From contig JADJCX010000013.1 of assembly GCA_016703005.1 (NCBI GenBank), positions 1-64,000 on the forward strand: a stretch of 64,000 nucleotides of DNA. The letters are read 5' to 3'. Source of the DNA: Flavobacteriales bacterium (GTDB taxonomy: Bacteria; Bacteroidota; Bacteroidia; Flavobacteriales_F; PHOS-HE28). Below, one piece after another: positions 51,165-61,100 of this stretch; positions within the stretch are counted from its first letter, which is position 1, and each line of letters starts with the position of its first letter. Position numbers and translations under genes: made by a program. The notes under the pieces were generated by a model. It did no database searches and had not been told where the DNA came from. It worked only from the letters and a program-made list of their open reading frames with translations.

Positions 51165-52457
51165 ATGACCGATCGCCGCACCTTCATTCAGCAGAGCGCC
51201 GCACTGTTGGGCGGCCTTGCTCTGCACCAGAGCGTGGACGCGGCGTTTCCGGAGGTCTCCCCGGAGCATCCACGGGTAGACCCGGCAACCGATGAGGAGG
51301 ACTTCTGGCGCCAGATCCGCGCCGCTTATGCATGTAGTCCAACGCTCATCAACCTGAACAATGGAGGAGTGAGCCCCTCGCCGCGCGCGGCCATGGAAGC
51401 ATTGGACCATTACAACCGCATGTGCAACGAAGCGCCGAGCTACTACATGTGGCGCATATTGGATGCTGATCGGGAGCCGCTGCGGATGAACCTTGCGGAT
51501 CTGGCGGGAGTGCCGCACGACGAACTGGCCGTTTGCCGCAATGCCACGGAGGCGCTGAACACGATCATCTTCGGTTTACCCCTCGTCGCCGGGGATGAAG
51601 TCGTGTTGAGCACCTACGATTATCCAAACATGTACAATGCATGGCGGCAGCGTGCACTGCGCGATGGGGTAAAGTTGGTCTACGCCGACCCGCAGTTACC
51701 AAGCGAGGACGAAGCCGCAATGGTCGAAGCTTTCACAAGCAAGTTCACCTCAAAGACCAAACTCGTCCACATCACCCACATCGTGAACTGGAACGGACAG
51801 ATCCTGCCGGTGAAGAAGATCGCCGATGCCGCACACACGCAAGGCATCGAGGTATTGGTGGATGCTGCGCACAGCTTCGGACTGCTCGACTACAAGATCC
51901 CCGATCTGGGTTGTGATTATTGGGGCACCAGCTTGCACAAGTTCCTATGCGCACCCTTCGGCAATGGCCTCATGTGGATGAAGAAGGAGAAGATCACCAA
52001 GGTCTGGCCATTGCTCAGCAACGACAAACCATTGGGCGAGGACATCCGCAAATTTGAATCCGTGGGAACGCGCAGCTTTCCTATCGAAATGGCCACCGGC
52101 TATTCGCTCGACCTCCACCATCTCATCGGCTCGCAGCGCAAGCAACAGCGCATCCATTTCCTGAAGAACTATTGGATGGAGCGGACGAAGAATGTTCCGG
52201 GCATTTTCTTCAAAACGTCCACCAACCCGGTCTACGGATGCGCGATCGGCGTTTTTGGGATCGAAGGCAAAAAGGGCTCGGAGATCAGCGAACAATTGTT
52301 CAGCAAATGGAAGATCCACACGGTGGCGATCGAGCGCGATGCAAAACCCGGGATCGAAGCGCCCTTCAATCATGTTCGTGTGACGCCGAACGTATACACG
52401 ACCCTGCAGGAGTTGGACCGGCTGGTTGAAGCGATACGCGTCATCGCCCGGGCATAA
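51165..52457 (+). CDS. Tat-exported class V aminotransferase-like enzyme
   Basis: A 430-residue PLP enzyme. The N-terminus MTDRRTFIQQSAALLGGLAL is a twin-arginine signal (D-R-R-T-F-I), placing it in the periplasm. LINLNNGGVSPSPRAAMEAL, CRNATEALNTIIFGLPLVAGDEV, HITHIVNWNGQILPV, VLVDAAHSFGLLD (PLP Asp and His) and WGTSLHKFLCAPFGNG, where Lys forms the Schiff base, give an isopenicillin-N-epimerase/cysteine-desulfurase-like fold. Related exported enzymes are known in Bacteroidota; the substrate is unknown. Start 51165 is fixed by the Tat motif. The frame is intact. Confidence 0.88.
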   Translation: MTDRRTFIQQSAALLGGLALHQSVDAAFPEVSPEHPRVDPATDEEDFWRQIRAAYACSPTLINLNNGGVSPSPRAAMEALDHYNRMCNEAPSYYMWRILDADREPLRMNLADLAGVPHDELAVCRNATEALNTIIFGLPLVAGDEVVLSTYDYPNMYNAWRQRALRDGVKLVYADPQLPSEDEAAMVEAFTSKFTSKTKLVHITHIVNWNGQILPVKKIADAAHTQGIEVLVDAAHSFGLLDYKIPDLGCDYWGTSLHKFLCAPFGNGLMWMKKEKITKVWPLLSNDKPLGEDIRKFESVGTRSFPIEMATGYSLDLHHLIGSQRKQQRIHFLKNYWMERTKNVPGIFFKTSTNPVYGCAIGVFGIEGKKGSEISEQLFSKWKIHTVAIERDAKPGIEAPFNHVRVTPNVYTTLQELDRLVEAIRVIARA

Positions 52458-52496
52458 GTCAACAAAAAAGGGTTTCGCCCGGTTAGGCGCGAACGA

Positions 52497-52531
52497 AAAG
52501 GGCCATCCCCGTAATTCCGGAACAGCCCTTT
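52497..52531. terminator. Possible terminator between convergent genes
   Basis: AAAGGGC and GCCCTTT arms 20 bases apart, nested in a wider GTCAAC/GTTGAC pair (52458-52463 and 52534-52539). The loop is large and the U-run weak. Confidence 0.4.
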
Positions 52532-52547
52532 GAGTTGACCAGATCGA

Positions 52548-54197
52548 TCAATGAACGACAGTGAGCGCTGCCTTTCCGATCTCTTGGCCATTGCCATCGC
52601 GAACTGAAACGATGTAGCTGCCGTTCGGGAAGTCAGCCAACTCGAGAGTAGCGGATGTGCCACCACCGATCAAACGCGTGCTGACCATCCGACCAACCGC
52701 ATCAAATACCAACAGAGAACGCGCGTCGCCCGAGGTACGGCCAAGGCTGATCACCACCAGGTCACTCGCCGGATTGGGCATCAACGAAAGCGGCGCAGTA
52801 TCAAGCACACCAATACCCGTGTACACGAACGAGACCGTGTCGCTTTCCAGAGAACAGCTGCCGGATACCGTGACCACAACGGAGTAGACCCCGCTTTGCT
52901 GGGGCTCGTAGCTCTGGGAATTAGCACCGTTGATGATGTTACCGTTCAAATACCACCAATAGGCTGTGCCTACAGAGCTTTCGAGCAGGTTCGCATTGAC
53001 AGAGATCGTCGGTGGCGCCATCGGGCACGGGTCGTACAACTTGTAGACCCTGTCGTTGTTGATGTTGGTCGCGAAGATGTTCAGGGCGCTGTCCTCTGCA
53101 ATGGAACTCCAGCCCGCCAAGCCCGTTGCGAGAAGCTGCTCCTTGTACCATCCACCATTCCCATCGGGCAGGAGGCTGTAGAACTGACCACCGCAATAGT
53201 CGGTGTAGATGTAACGACCACTGAGGTTCGGGTATTGGCTTCCGCGATAGACGCGACCACCCATAACACTGCACCAACCTTGATCCGCCTGCGGGTGTAT
53301 GCTAACAGGAGCATCATAATCGCCGATCGGTCCGCAACCACCTAGGAGATTAGGCGCATTTGCTTCGTAGCAACGCCATCCGAAGTTGGGTCCACTGTTA
53401 TCACCGGCCGGCCAGAAGTCGACCTCTTCGTATGCATTCTGCCCAACGTCCCCGATCCACATATCGCCTGTTACTGCATCGAAGCCGAAGCGGTATGGAT
53501 TCCGCAAACCACTCGCCCAGATCTCAGGCAGCGTGTCAATACCATTCGCGCTCGCGGCGAAAGGGTTGTCGGGTGGAATGGTGAATGTGGTATCGGGGTC
53601 GCTAACGTCGATCCGGATGATGTCACCCAATGGATCGCTAAGGTCCTGTGCATTCCCTTGTGGATCGTTCGCGCTTCCACCATCACCGAAGGTGGCATAC
53701 AAATAACCATCGGGCCCGAATGCAAGATCTCCCCCGTTGTGGTTCGAGTACGGCTGCGGCCAGATATAGATGGTTTCCTCCGAATTGCGCATCGCACTAT
53801 CGGGGTTGTTCTGGCTCACTTGGAACCGGCTGATCTTGCTGTACCCGGTGCCGGTGCCGCCGATGTAGTGCACATAGAAGTAGCCGTTGTTCGCATAATC
53901 GGGATCGAAGGCAAGACCAAGCAATCCTTGTTCGTTGCTCGCGTCATTCACACTGTCCATGATGGTGAGGAATGACGTGGGCAGTACCTGCATGCTATCG
54001 GTGATGATCCGGATGCGGCCCTCCTGCTTGGTTACGAACAACCGGCTATCGCCGCAATTTGTGATATCAGTAACCCCTATCAGGTTTGTTGCCCATTGGA
54101 CAACCGCAAGATGGGACGACGGAAATTGGGCAACGGCCGAAAGCACCGATGCATTGGACAAGGCGAACAGCAGCAGGATCTTCGAGCGGGTCTTCAT
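52548..54197 (-). CDS. PQQ-type sugar dehydrogenase with T9SS sorting domain
   Basis: A 549-residue surface protein. Signal peptide KILLLFALSNASVLSAVAQ; start at 54197. The catalytic part is the six-bladed glucose/sorbosone dehydrogenase (GSDH) fold: NEQGLLGLAFDPDYANNGYFYV, YSNHNGGDLAFGPDGYLYATFGDGG with the catalytic His and the Ca site, EIWASGLRNPYRFGFDAVTGDMWIGDVGQ and VMGGRVYRGSQYPNLSGRYIY. Then a PKD/Ig-like domain (SGVYSVVVTVSGSCS) and a T9SS type A sorting domain (SLMPNPASDLVVISLG, LLVFDAVGRMVST, FPNGSYIVSVRDG). It would oxidise sugars at the cell surface. The frame is intact. Confidence 0.93.
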   Translation of the reverse strand: MKTRSKILLLFALSNASVLSAVAQFPSSHLAVVQWATNLIGVTDITNCGDSRLFVTKQEGRIRIITDSMQVLPTSFLTIMDSVNDASNEQGLLGLAFDPDYANNGYFYVHYIGGTGTGYSKISRFQVSQNNPDSAMRNSEETIYIWPQPYSNHNGGDLAFGPDGYLYATFGDGGSANDPQGNAQDLSDPLGDIIRIDVSDPDTTFTIPPDNPFAASANGIDTLPEIWASGLRNPYRFGFDAVTGDMWIGDVGQNAYEEVDFWPAGDNSGPNFGWRCYEANAPNLLGGCGPIGDYDAPVSIHPQADQGWCSVMGGRVYRGSQYPNLSGRYIYTDYCGGQFYSLLPDGNGGWYKEQLLATGLAGWSSIAEDSALNIFATNINNDRVYKLYDPCPMAPPTISVNANLLESSVGTAYWWYLNGNIINGANSQSYEPQQSGVYSVVVTVSGSCSLESDTVSFVYTGIGVLDTAPLSLMPNPASDLVVISLGRTSGDARSLLVFDAVGRMVSTRLIGGGTSATLELADFPNGSYIVSVRDGNGQEIGKAALTVVH

Positions 54198-54217
54198 CAG
54201 TTCTCTTGGTTGGGTCG

Positions 54218-54225
54218 CGAATGTA
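54218..54225 (-). promoter_or_regulatory. Candidate -7 box of the sugar dehydrogenase gene
   Basis: TACATTCG on the minus strand, 21 bases before the start codon. Confidence 0.45.
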
Positions 54226-54403
54226 TCCGCGGGTGCGCAGCGCGCCACACCAACCATCGATCTGTTATCGGATGGCATCAACGGAAAGATATGAATACAT
54301 GGGTCGGGGCCCATGAACCGAGGCTTCTCGGGAACCGCTCAGCATCCGGCAAGATCATCCGGGCTCGAGCGCCCTATGGAAACCTACTTTCGCGCGCCTT
54401 ACA

Positions 54404-56004
54404 ATGAGCCTTCAAGACGAGATCGAAAAGCGGCGGACCTTCGCCATCATCAGTCACCCCGACGCGGGTAAGACGACCCTAACGGAGAAATTCCTGCTTT
54501 ACGGTGGTGCTATCCAAACCGCCGGAGCGGTGAAGAGCAACAAGATCCGCAAAGGCGCCACGAGCGACTTCATGGACATTGAACGGCAGCGTGGCATCAG
54601 CGTCAGCACGTCGGTGATGACGTTCCACTATGCCGGCAAGAGCATCAACCTGCTCGATACGCCGGGTCACCGCGACTTCGCCGAGGACACGTACCGCACC
54701 CTGACGGCGGTTGACAGTGTGGTCCTAGTGATCGATTGTGTGAAAGGCGTTGAAGCGCAGACCGAGCGGCTCATGGAGGTATGTCGCATGCGGAATACGC
54801 CCGTTATCGTGTTCATCAACAAGATGGATCTTGAGGGCCGGGACGCGTACGACCTCCTCGATGAGTTGGAAGAGAAACTCAGCATCAAGGTGCGCCCCTT
54901 GAGTTGGCCGATCGGCATCGGGGCAACGTTCAAAGGGGTGTACGACTTGTATGATCGCGATCTCAAGTTGTTCGAGAGCGTCAAGACCAAGGTGGAAGGT
55001 GCTAGCCTGCATTTCGATGACCTGGCCGACCCCCGACTTGATGCGCAGATCGGCGAGGATGCCGCTATGACCTTGCGCCACGATGTGGAGTTGATCGATG
55101 GCGTATACGATGGCTTCAGTATGGAAGACTACCGCGCAGCCCTTATCGCACCGGTATTCTTCGGAAGCGCATTCAACAACTTCGGCGTCAAGGAGGTGCT
55201 TGATGCTTTCGTTCGTATTGCTCCGCCACCAGGTCCGCGCCCCTCCGACAGCGGCCCTGTGGACCCAGCGAACACACGTTTCACCGGCTTTGTCTTCAAG
55301 ATCCACGCTAACCTGGACCCCAACCACCGGGACCGCATCGCCTTTCTACGCGTTTGTAGTGGCCGATTCCAGCGCAACACATACTACCACCACGTGCGCT
55401 TGAACAAACAAGTGCGCTTCGCGAACCCCACCAACTTTCTGGCAGCGGCAAAAACGCTGGTGGAGGAAGCCTATCCGGGTGACGTGATCGGTCTTTTCGA
55501 CACTGGGAACTTCAAGATCGGCGACACGCTTACCGATGGGGCGAACCTCAACTTCGGAGGGATCCCTCCTTCTCTCCGGAACTTTTCCGGGAGCTGGTGA
55601 ACAAGGACCCGATGCGCAGCAAGCAATTGGACAAGGGCATCAGGCAGCTGACCGATGAAGGCGTTGCGCAGCTTTGCATGGGATCCATCGGCAGCAAGAA
55701 GATCGTTGGGTGCGTAGGCGAACTGCAGTTCGAGGTGATCGCCTACCGGCTGGAGCATGAGTATGGTGCCAAATGCGAGTTCCAACGCATTCAGGCGTAC
55801 AAAGCTTGTTGGTTGACATCAGACGACGAAGCCGCCTTGGACGCCTTCTGCAGGATCAAACTTCAGCAGATCGTGCTGGACAAGGATGGCAACCGCGTAT
55901 TCATGGCACCGAGTGCCTACATACTGGAACTGGAGCAAAGGGAGAACCCTGCCATCCAGTTCCACACGACGAGCGAATTCAAGACCGCAGTGCCGCAGGC
56001 CTGA
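54404..56004 (+). CDS. prfC: Peptide chain release factor 3, one frameshift
   Basis: GTPase of about 533 residues that recycles RF1/RF2. G1 is ISHPDAGKTTLTEKFLLYGG, G2 the RGISV sequence in DIERQRGISVSTSVM, G3 LLDTPGHRDFAEDTYRTL, G4 FINKMDLEGRD. Domains II and III follow (GFVFKIHANLDPNHRDRIAFL, VGCVGELQFEVIAYRLEHEY). A missing T in TT at 55570-55571 splits it; the restored junction reads GGIPPFSPELFRELVNKDP, as in RF3. Start 54404 is MSLQDEIEKRRTFAII. A partial -7 box (TACTTTCG) lies 20 bases upstream and a strong terminator follows. Confidence 0.95.
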
Positions 56005-56011
56005 AACAGAA

Positions 56012-56043
56012 AAGCCCCGCATCGACATGGTCGTGCGGGGCTT
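56012..56043. terminator. Terminator between prfC and the Spy-like gene
   Basis: Stem AAGCCCCGCA-CGAC / GTCGTGCGGGGCTT (one bulge) between two convergent genes. Confidence 0.85.
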
Positions 56044-56058
56044 CAGGGGGTTACGTTC

Positions 56059-56430
56059 TTACTTGTTAACAGCCGCCCACTTCGCCATCTGCTCTGCAGT
56101 AAGTATGTGGCTGAGCTGGTCATTGGTCCAACGGTCCCAATGCTCGTATTGTGGCTTCATCTCAGTTTCGCGGTCCTCACGGCTCATCGGCGGCTCGCTC
56201 ATGTCGAATCGTGCATTGATGGCGGCCATCTGACGTTCCACCTTCAAGTAAACCTCCTTCACTTGGGTGGTTTGCTCAGCGGTAAGATCCGTAGTCTTAT
56301 CCAAGAGCGCTGTGCGCTTCTCGACCACGACCATCATCTCAGGCGTGTCGGTGATGTTGACTTGACGATCCTGCGCGCTGGCAACAGCGGCAATTGCCAT
56401 GAAGGCCAGTGTAATGAAGGTGCGTGCCAT
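56059..56430 (-). CDS. Small exported Spy-like protein
   Basis: A 123-residue protein. Signal peptide MARTFITLAFMAIAAVASAQ sets the start at 56430. The mature part is all helical with two LT-x-x-Q motifs: DLTAEQTTQVKEVYLKVERQM and HILTAEQMAKWAAVN, the arrangement of Spy/CpxP-like periplasmic chaperones or the LTXXQ group. It may help folding or stress sensing in the periplasm. The frame is intact. Confidence 0.75.
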   Translation of the reverse strand: MARTFITLAFMAIAAVASAQDRQVNITDTPEMMVVVEKRTALLDKTTDLTAEQTTQVKEVYLKVERQMAAINARFDMSEPPMSREDRETEMKPQYEHWDRWTNDQLSHILTAEQMAKWAAVNK

Positions 56431-56448
56431 GTGGTTCAAAGGTTGAGG

Positions 56449-56456
56449 CGAATGTA
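56449..56456 (-). promoter_or_regulatory. Candidate -7 box of the Spy-like gene
   Basis: TACATTCG on the minus strand, 19 bases before the start codon. Confidence 0.45.
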
Positions 56457-56571
56457 TGTCGATCCGAAGACGGCCCCATGCACCCACGAGTTGCCTCCGG
56501 TACACGTCTGGCTGTTGATAGGGTCGGAACAAACTTTGTTAAGTCCCCCGAAGTCGCGAAATCGAGGCAAA

Positions 56572-56579
56572 TACTTTTG
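56572..56579 (+). promoter_or_regulatory. Candidate -7 box before the thioredoxin-like gene
   Basis: TACTTTTG is an exact consensus match that ends five bases before the ATG at 56585. As at 41968, a transcript from here would be almost leaderless. Confidence 0.35.
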
Positions 56580-56584
56580 ACCGC

Positions 56585-58117
56585 ATGCTCAAGTACGTCC
56601 TGACGCTCACCCTGACAGGTCTGTTGTGCTCCGGCACCATTACTAACACGTTCTCCCAAAACACGTCTGACCAGCGGCGTATCGACGTTACGGTGGCCGG
56701 AGTGAGCAAGGACACGATCTATCTGGCCAATTACTACGGTAACAAGCTGTATTACGCCGATACAACCATGGCCGACGCCAAAGGCCATTTCGTGTTCCAA
56801 CGGAAGAGCGGCTACAAAGCCGGTGTATACGCGGTCGTGGTTCCAGGCCCTAAGTACTTCGAGATCTTGGTGGACGAACCGGAAATCGTGCTGCATACTG
56901 ACACCGCCGACCTCTTAGGCCACCTCGTGGTGAAGAAGAGCCAACAGAACCAACTGTTCGTTGACTACATCAAACATTTGAACGTACAGCGGAAACTGGC
57001 GGAAGCGCTGAAGCTCAAGATCGAATCAGCGACGACCATGAAGGAGAAGGATGACCTGAAGGCGCAGCAGAAGGCGATTGACCCCGGCATACGCGCGTAC
57101 CAGCAGGACATGGTCGCAAAGGCACCCGGAACGCTGTTGTCGCTGATCATCAATATGAGCATCGTACGAGAGCCATTGCGGCCACTGAAGGCGGACGGCA
57201 CACTGGATAGCAGTGCCGCGTACTTCGTTAACCGCGCGCATTTTTGGGATGGTACGGACCTGACCGACGAGCGCATCGTGCGGACACCCGTGTTCCACAA
57301 CAAGTTCAACGACTACTTCAGCAAGAACTACATACCACAAGCCCCGGATACGATCAACAAGCTGGCCGATGAGTTGATCGCTAAGCTTGGACCCGGCGAG
57401 GAGCAGTTCAAGTTCGTGGTGCACAACGTGACCCTGACGGCTGAGAAGAGCGACATCATGGGCATGGACGCCGTGTTCGTGCATATGGCGCGTACATACT
57501 ACTGCCCAAAGAAGGACGGAAAGAGCCGGGTTACATGGATGAACGATGAGCAACTCGCCAAGATGTGCGAAAGCGCCAACAAGAAGGCCCCACTGATCAT
57601 TGGAGCGAAGAGCAAGAACCTGATCCTACCGGATACCGCCGAAATGAACTGGGTGAACCTCCACCAAATGCCTGAGGAGTACATCGTGCTGGTCTTCTGG
57701 GAGAGTTCATGTGGTCACTGCAAGAAGGAGATCCCTGAACTGCACACCGCATGGAAGGAGAAACTGAAAGCGCTGGATGTCGGGGTGTACGCCGTATGCA
57801 AAGCCACAGATAGCACCATGATGGAGAATTGGAAGGAGTTCATCGTTGAGCACAAGCTCGATTGGGTGAATGTTGGGCTCACTTGGAACGTTTACCGGGA
57901 GGCCAAGAAGGAGCCTTACAAGTTCATTCCGCAATACACGACCTTGGAAAGCCTGAACTACGCGGATACGTACGACGTCTACGCCACACCGAAATTGTTC
58001 GTCCTGGATAAGGAGAGAAAGTTCGTTGCGAAATCGTTAGCGCCGGATCAATTGGAGGATCTGATCGTGCGGCTGCGCAAGGCCGACCGGAAACCAGGGG
58101 TGAAACCCGCTCAGTAG
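56585..58117 (+). CDS. Thioredoxin-like protein with DUF4369/DUF5106-type domains
   Basis: A 510-residue exported protein. Signal peptide KYVLTLTLTGLLCSGTITNTFSQ. Residues 35-130 form the DUF4369-like beta domain (TIYLANYYGNKLYYADTTMA, AGVYAVVVPGPKYFEILVDE), a helical linker with QQNQLFVDYIKHLNVQRKLAE follows (DUF5106-like), then a thioredoxin domain VLVFWESSCGHCKKEIPEL with CxxC active site and DVYATPKLFVLDKER, the cis-Pro strand. It acts as a periplasmic disulfide reductase or isomerase of TlpA type. The frame is intact. It converges with the repeat protein gene eight bases away. Confidence 0.9.
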   Translation: MLKYVLTLTLTGLLCSGTITNTFSQNTSDQRRIDVTVAGVSKDTIYLANYYGNKLYYADTTMADAKGHFVFQRKSGYKAGVYAVVVPGPKYFEILVDEPEIVLHTDTADLLGHLVVKKSQQNQLFVDYIKHLNVQRKLAEALKLKIESATTMKEKDDLKAQQKAIDPGIRAYQQDMVAKAPGTLLSLIINMSIVREPLRPLKADGTLDSSAAYFVNRAHFWDGTDLTDERIVRTPVFHNKFNDYFSKNYIPQAPDTINKLADELIAKLGPGEEQFKFVVHNVTLTAEKSDIMGMDAVFVHMARTYYCPKKDGKSRVTWMNDEQLAKMCESANKKAPLIIGAKSKNLILPDTAEMNWVNLHQMPEEYIVLVFWESSCGHCKKEIPELHTAWKEKLKALDVGVYAVCKATDSTMMENWKEFIVEHKLDWVNVGLTWNVYREAKKEPYKFIPQYTTLESLNYADTYDVYATPKLFVLDKERKFVAKSLAPDQLEDLIVRLRKADRKPGVKPAQ

Positions 58118-58124
58118 GCCTGCC

Positions 58125-61100
58125 TCATTCTTCGGTTCCGGCCCTCCAGATCTCTTCGCTGATGGCTTGACCGTTCTTGAAGTAGTTCGTACCCCACTTA
58201 GCGATCACCTTGCTGTATACATCCGCTTTGTTGCCTTGGACAACGATCCGACGGATGACAACCTTATTGCCTTCGGTGTAGCTCTCTTCCGTAACGCCCT
58301 GCGGGTACTCTTGGGCGAGTTTGGTGGCGTTGTAGTCGCGGTAGTCCTTCGGCTTGTTCGTTTCCACACCGTCCAATCGGTTCTTTGCCGATGCGCGGGC
58401 GCTTTCGGCGTTGGCTATGCGGGCGGCTTCATGCGCTTGCTGCTGGGCTTTGTCCCCTTCCACGCGTTGTTGGTTACGATCCGCTAATTCAGCACCCCGG
58501 TCCTGAAGATCAGTAGCGTTCCTGTCGTACACCTTGTTGGCTGCCACAGCATCCTCCCGGCGGTCGGCACTGTTATCCTGGCGCTTTTGTTCCGCAACTT
58601 TGAACCGCTCGGCTTGCTCAGCGGCGTTCTCGGTCTGGATATGGTGATGGTCCCGCCAAGCCTCCTGCTTCTGTGCCGCGGACTGTTCCGTTTGCAACTT
58701 GGCCGAGTATGAACTCTCGCGGCTGCTGGCCGATCGCTCCGCACGTGCACGTTCCGCAGCCGCTAGCGCCTCTTTCTCCGCTGCAACCCTTTCCGCGTTC
58801 GTCAAGCGCAGGTCTTCACTGCCGGTGTATAACTGCTGCTTATCCTCCTCATGTTGGCTCTTGCGCTGCACACCCTCTTCCCGACGCAACCGGGCTGCCT
58901 CGGCGTCCGCCGCCTCCTTGTCCGAAACATCCTGCTTCAACTTCTTTATCCGTTCGTTCTTCTCAGCTTCTTCCCTCAAGCGTGCATCGCGCATGAATGC
59001 CTCAGCATCTTCCGCTTTCGTGTTATCGATCGTTACCGTGGTAACCGGTTTCGCTGACCCCTGATCGCGCGCCGCGCGCTCACGCGCCAAACGCTCTTCC
59101 TCTTCCTGACGGGCGAGTTCAGCCAAGAGCTTGTCTATCTGTTCGATCTTGGCCTGAGGATAGGTCTCACTTGGTTTGACATCGAGGGCCTGCGAATACA
59201 ACCCTCGGGCTTCTTGGTAGGACTTCTCGCCCAACTTTCCATCGGCATCCACGATGATGGCGCGGTAGCGCTCGTCCAGTTCCTGCTCGGACGCCATCCG
59301 GTTGCGGTCGTCCTCAGCACGTAAACGCGCGGCTTCAGCTTCTTCGGCTTCACGACGCTTCCGCTCCTCTTCCTCCCGCAGGCGCTCCGCCGCCAAGCGC
59401 TCCTGCTCCGACTTGCTCTTCAGCCGGTTCGCCATTTCGTCTTCGATGGCCTGAAGGCGATCTTTGGGATATTGCTCGGCAGGCTTAACGGTCAGTGCCT
59501 CGGTGTACCGGTCGCGAGCCAAGTCGAAGTTGTCCCCGTCGAACGCGAGATCCGCAGAAGCGATGATCTCACGGTACTGCTGATCGATAGCATCCTTCTC
59601 GGCTTGCTTCCTCCTGTTCTCTTCCTCCAATCGCGCACGTTCAGCGGCATCGCTCTCCATGGCCAATCGATCCGCCGCCTCCTTGTCAGCACGCTCTTTC
59701 AGCAGGCGCTCGATCTCGGTCAAGCGACCAATGGGATGCTTCTCTCCGGGTTTGATGCCGAGTGCGTCATTGTAAGTGGTCCGTGCATCCTCCAACTGCT
59801 TTCCATCGAAGAACTTGTCGGCCTTTGCGATCAGTTCGTTGTACTGTTTCTCCTTCTCCAAGCGCTCGCGCTCCAAGCGCTCCGCCTCTGCCTTCGCGCG
59901 TGCATCGGCATCCAAGTGTGACGTGATCGCGGCGATCCGCTCGGTAGGATGTTGTTCGCCAGGCTTCAACACGAGAGCGTCCTGATAATCTTTCAGCGCT
60001 TCGCCCATCTTCTTGCCATCGTACTCGCCATCAGCCTTCTTTATCAGCGCAGTGTACTTGGCATCCAGTTCCAGGCGCTTCCTCTCCTCCTCTTCCAAGC
60101 GCTTGAGCTCGGCCAGTTTCGCGTCGATCTCGGCGATGCGATCCTTCGGGTACTTCTCCGCTGGCTTAACGCTGCCTGCCTCGACGAACTTGGCCCGTGC
60201 ACCGGTGTAACCCTCGGTGCGGAACATTTCATTGCCTTCGTCCACGAGTTTCTGGTAACGTGCGTCTAGCTCGGCCTGCTTCCGGGCTTCCTCTTCAGCC
60301 TTGGCCTGGTCAGCGATCTTCTTGTCGATCGCCAATAACTGGTCCTTCGGATACTTCTCGTCCTTCCTCAGACCTAACGCTTCATTGTACTTCGCTTTAG
60401 CTGCATCGAACGTCGAAAGGTTGAAAGCTGCGTCGGCCGCAGCGATAACGGCCGCATACTGTTCGTCGAGCTTGCGCTTCTTCTCCGCTTCGTCGGCCAG
60501 CTTCGCCAACTCGGCAATGCGCTTGTCGATGGCGGCCAATTGGTCCTTGGGGTACTTCTCGTCCTTCTTGAAGCCCAATGCTTCGTTGAACTTCGCCTTG
60601 GCGTCATCGAATTTCTCTGACTTGAACGCCGCATCGCCTGCTTTTACCGCAGCATTGTAATTCTCATCCAGTTCTTTCTGCAACCGGTCCTTCTCGGCTT
60701 GGTCGGCTTGCTCTTTCAGTTTCTGGGCGATGGCGGCTATTTGGTCCTGTGGGTACTTCTCAGCGGCCTTGATGGTCAGTGCCTCTTCGTACTTGGCTTT
60801 GGCCGGGTCGTAGTTGCCCGCCTTGAAGGCTGCGTCAGCGGCAGCGATGGCTGCCACATAGCGCGCCTCGATCTCCTTCAGGCGTTTCTCTTCTTCGGCT
60901 TTCAGGCGATCCTCTTCCGCTTTCTTGGCCAGTTCATCCAGCTTCTTGGTGATGGCCGCCAGTTGGTCTTTCGGATACTGTTCCGTCGGCTTCAGGCCGC
61001 TGGCCTCGTTGTACTTGCCACGCGCTTCCTCATACTTGGCGCCTTTGAACGACGCATCAGCAGCAAGGATGGCTGCCTTGTATTTCTCTTCCAGTTCTTT

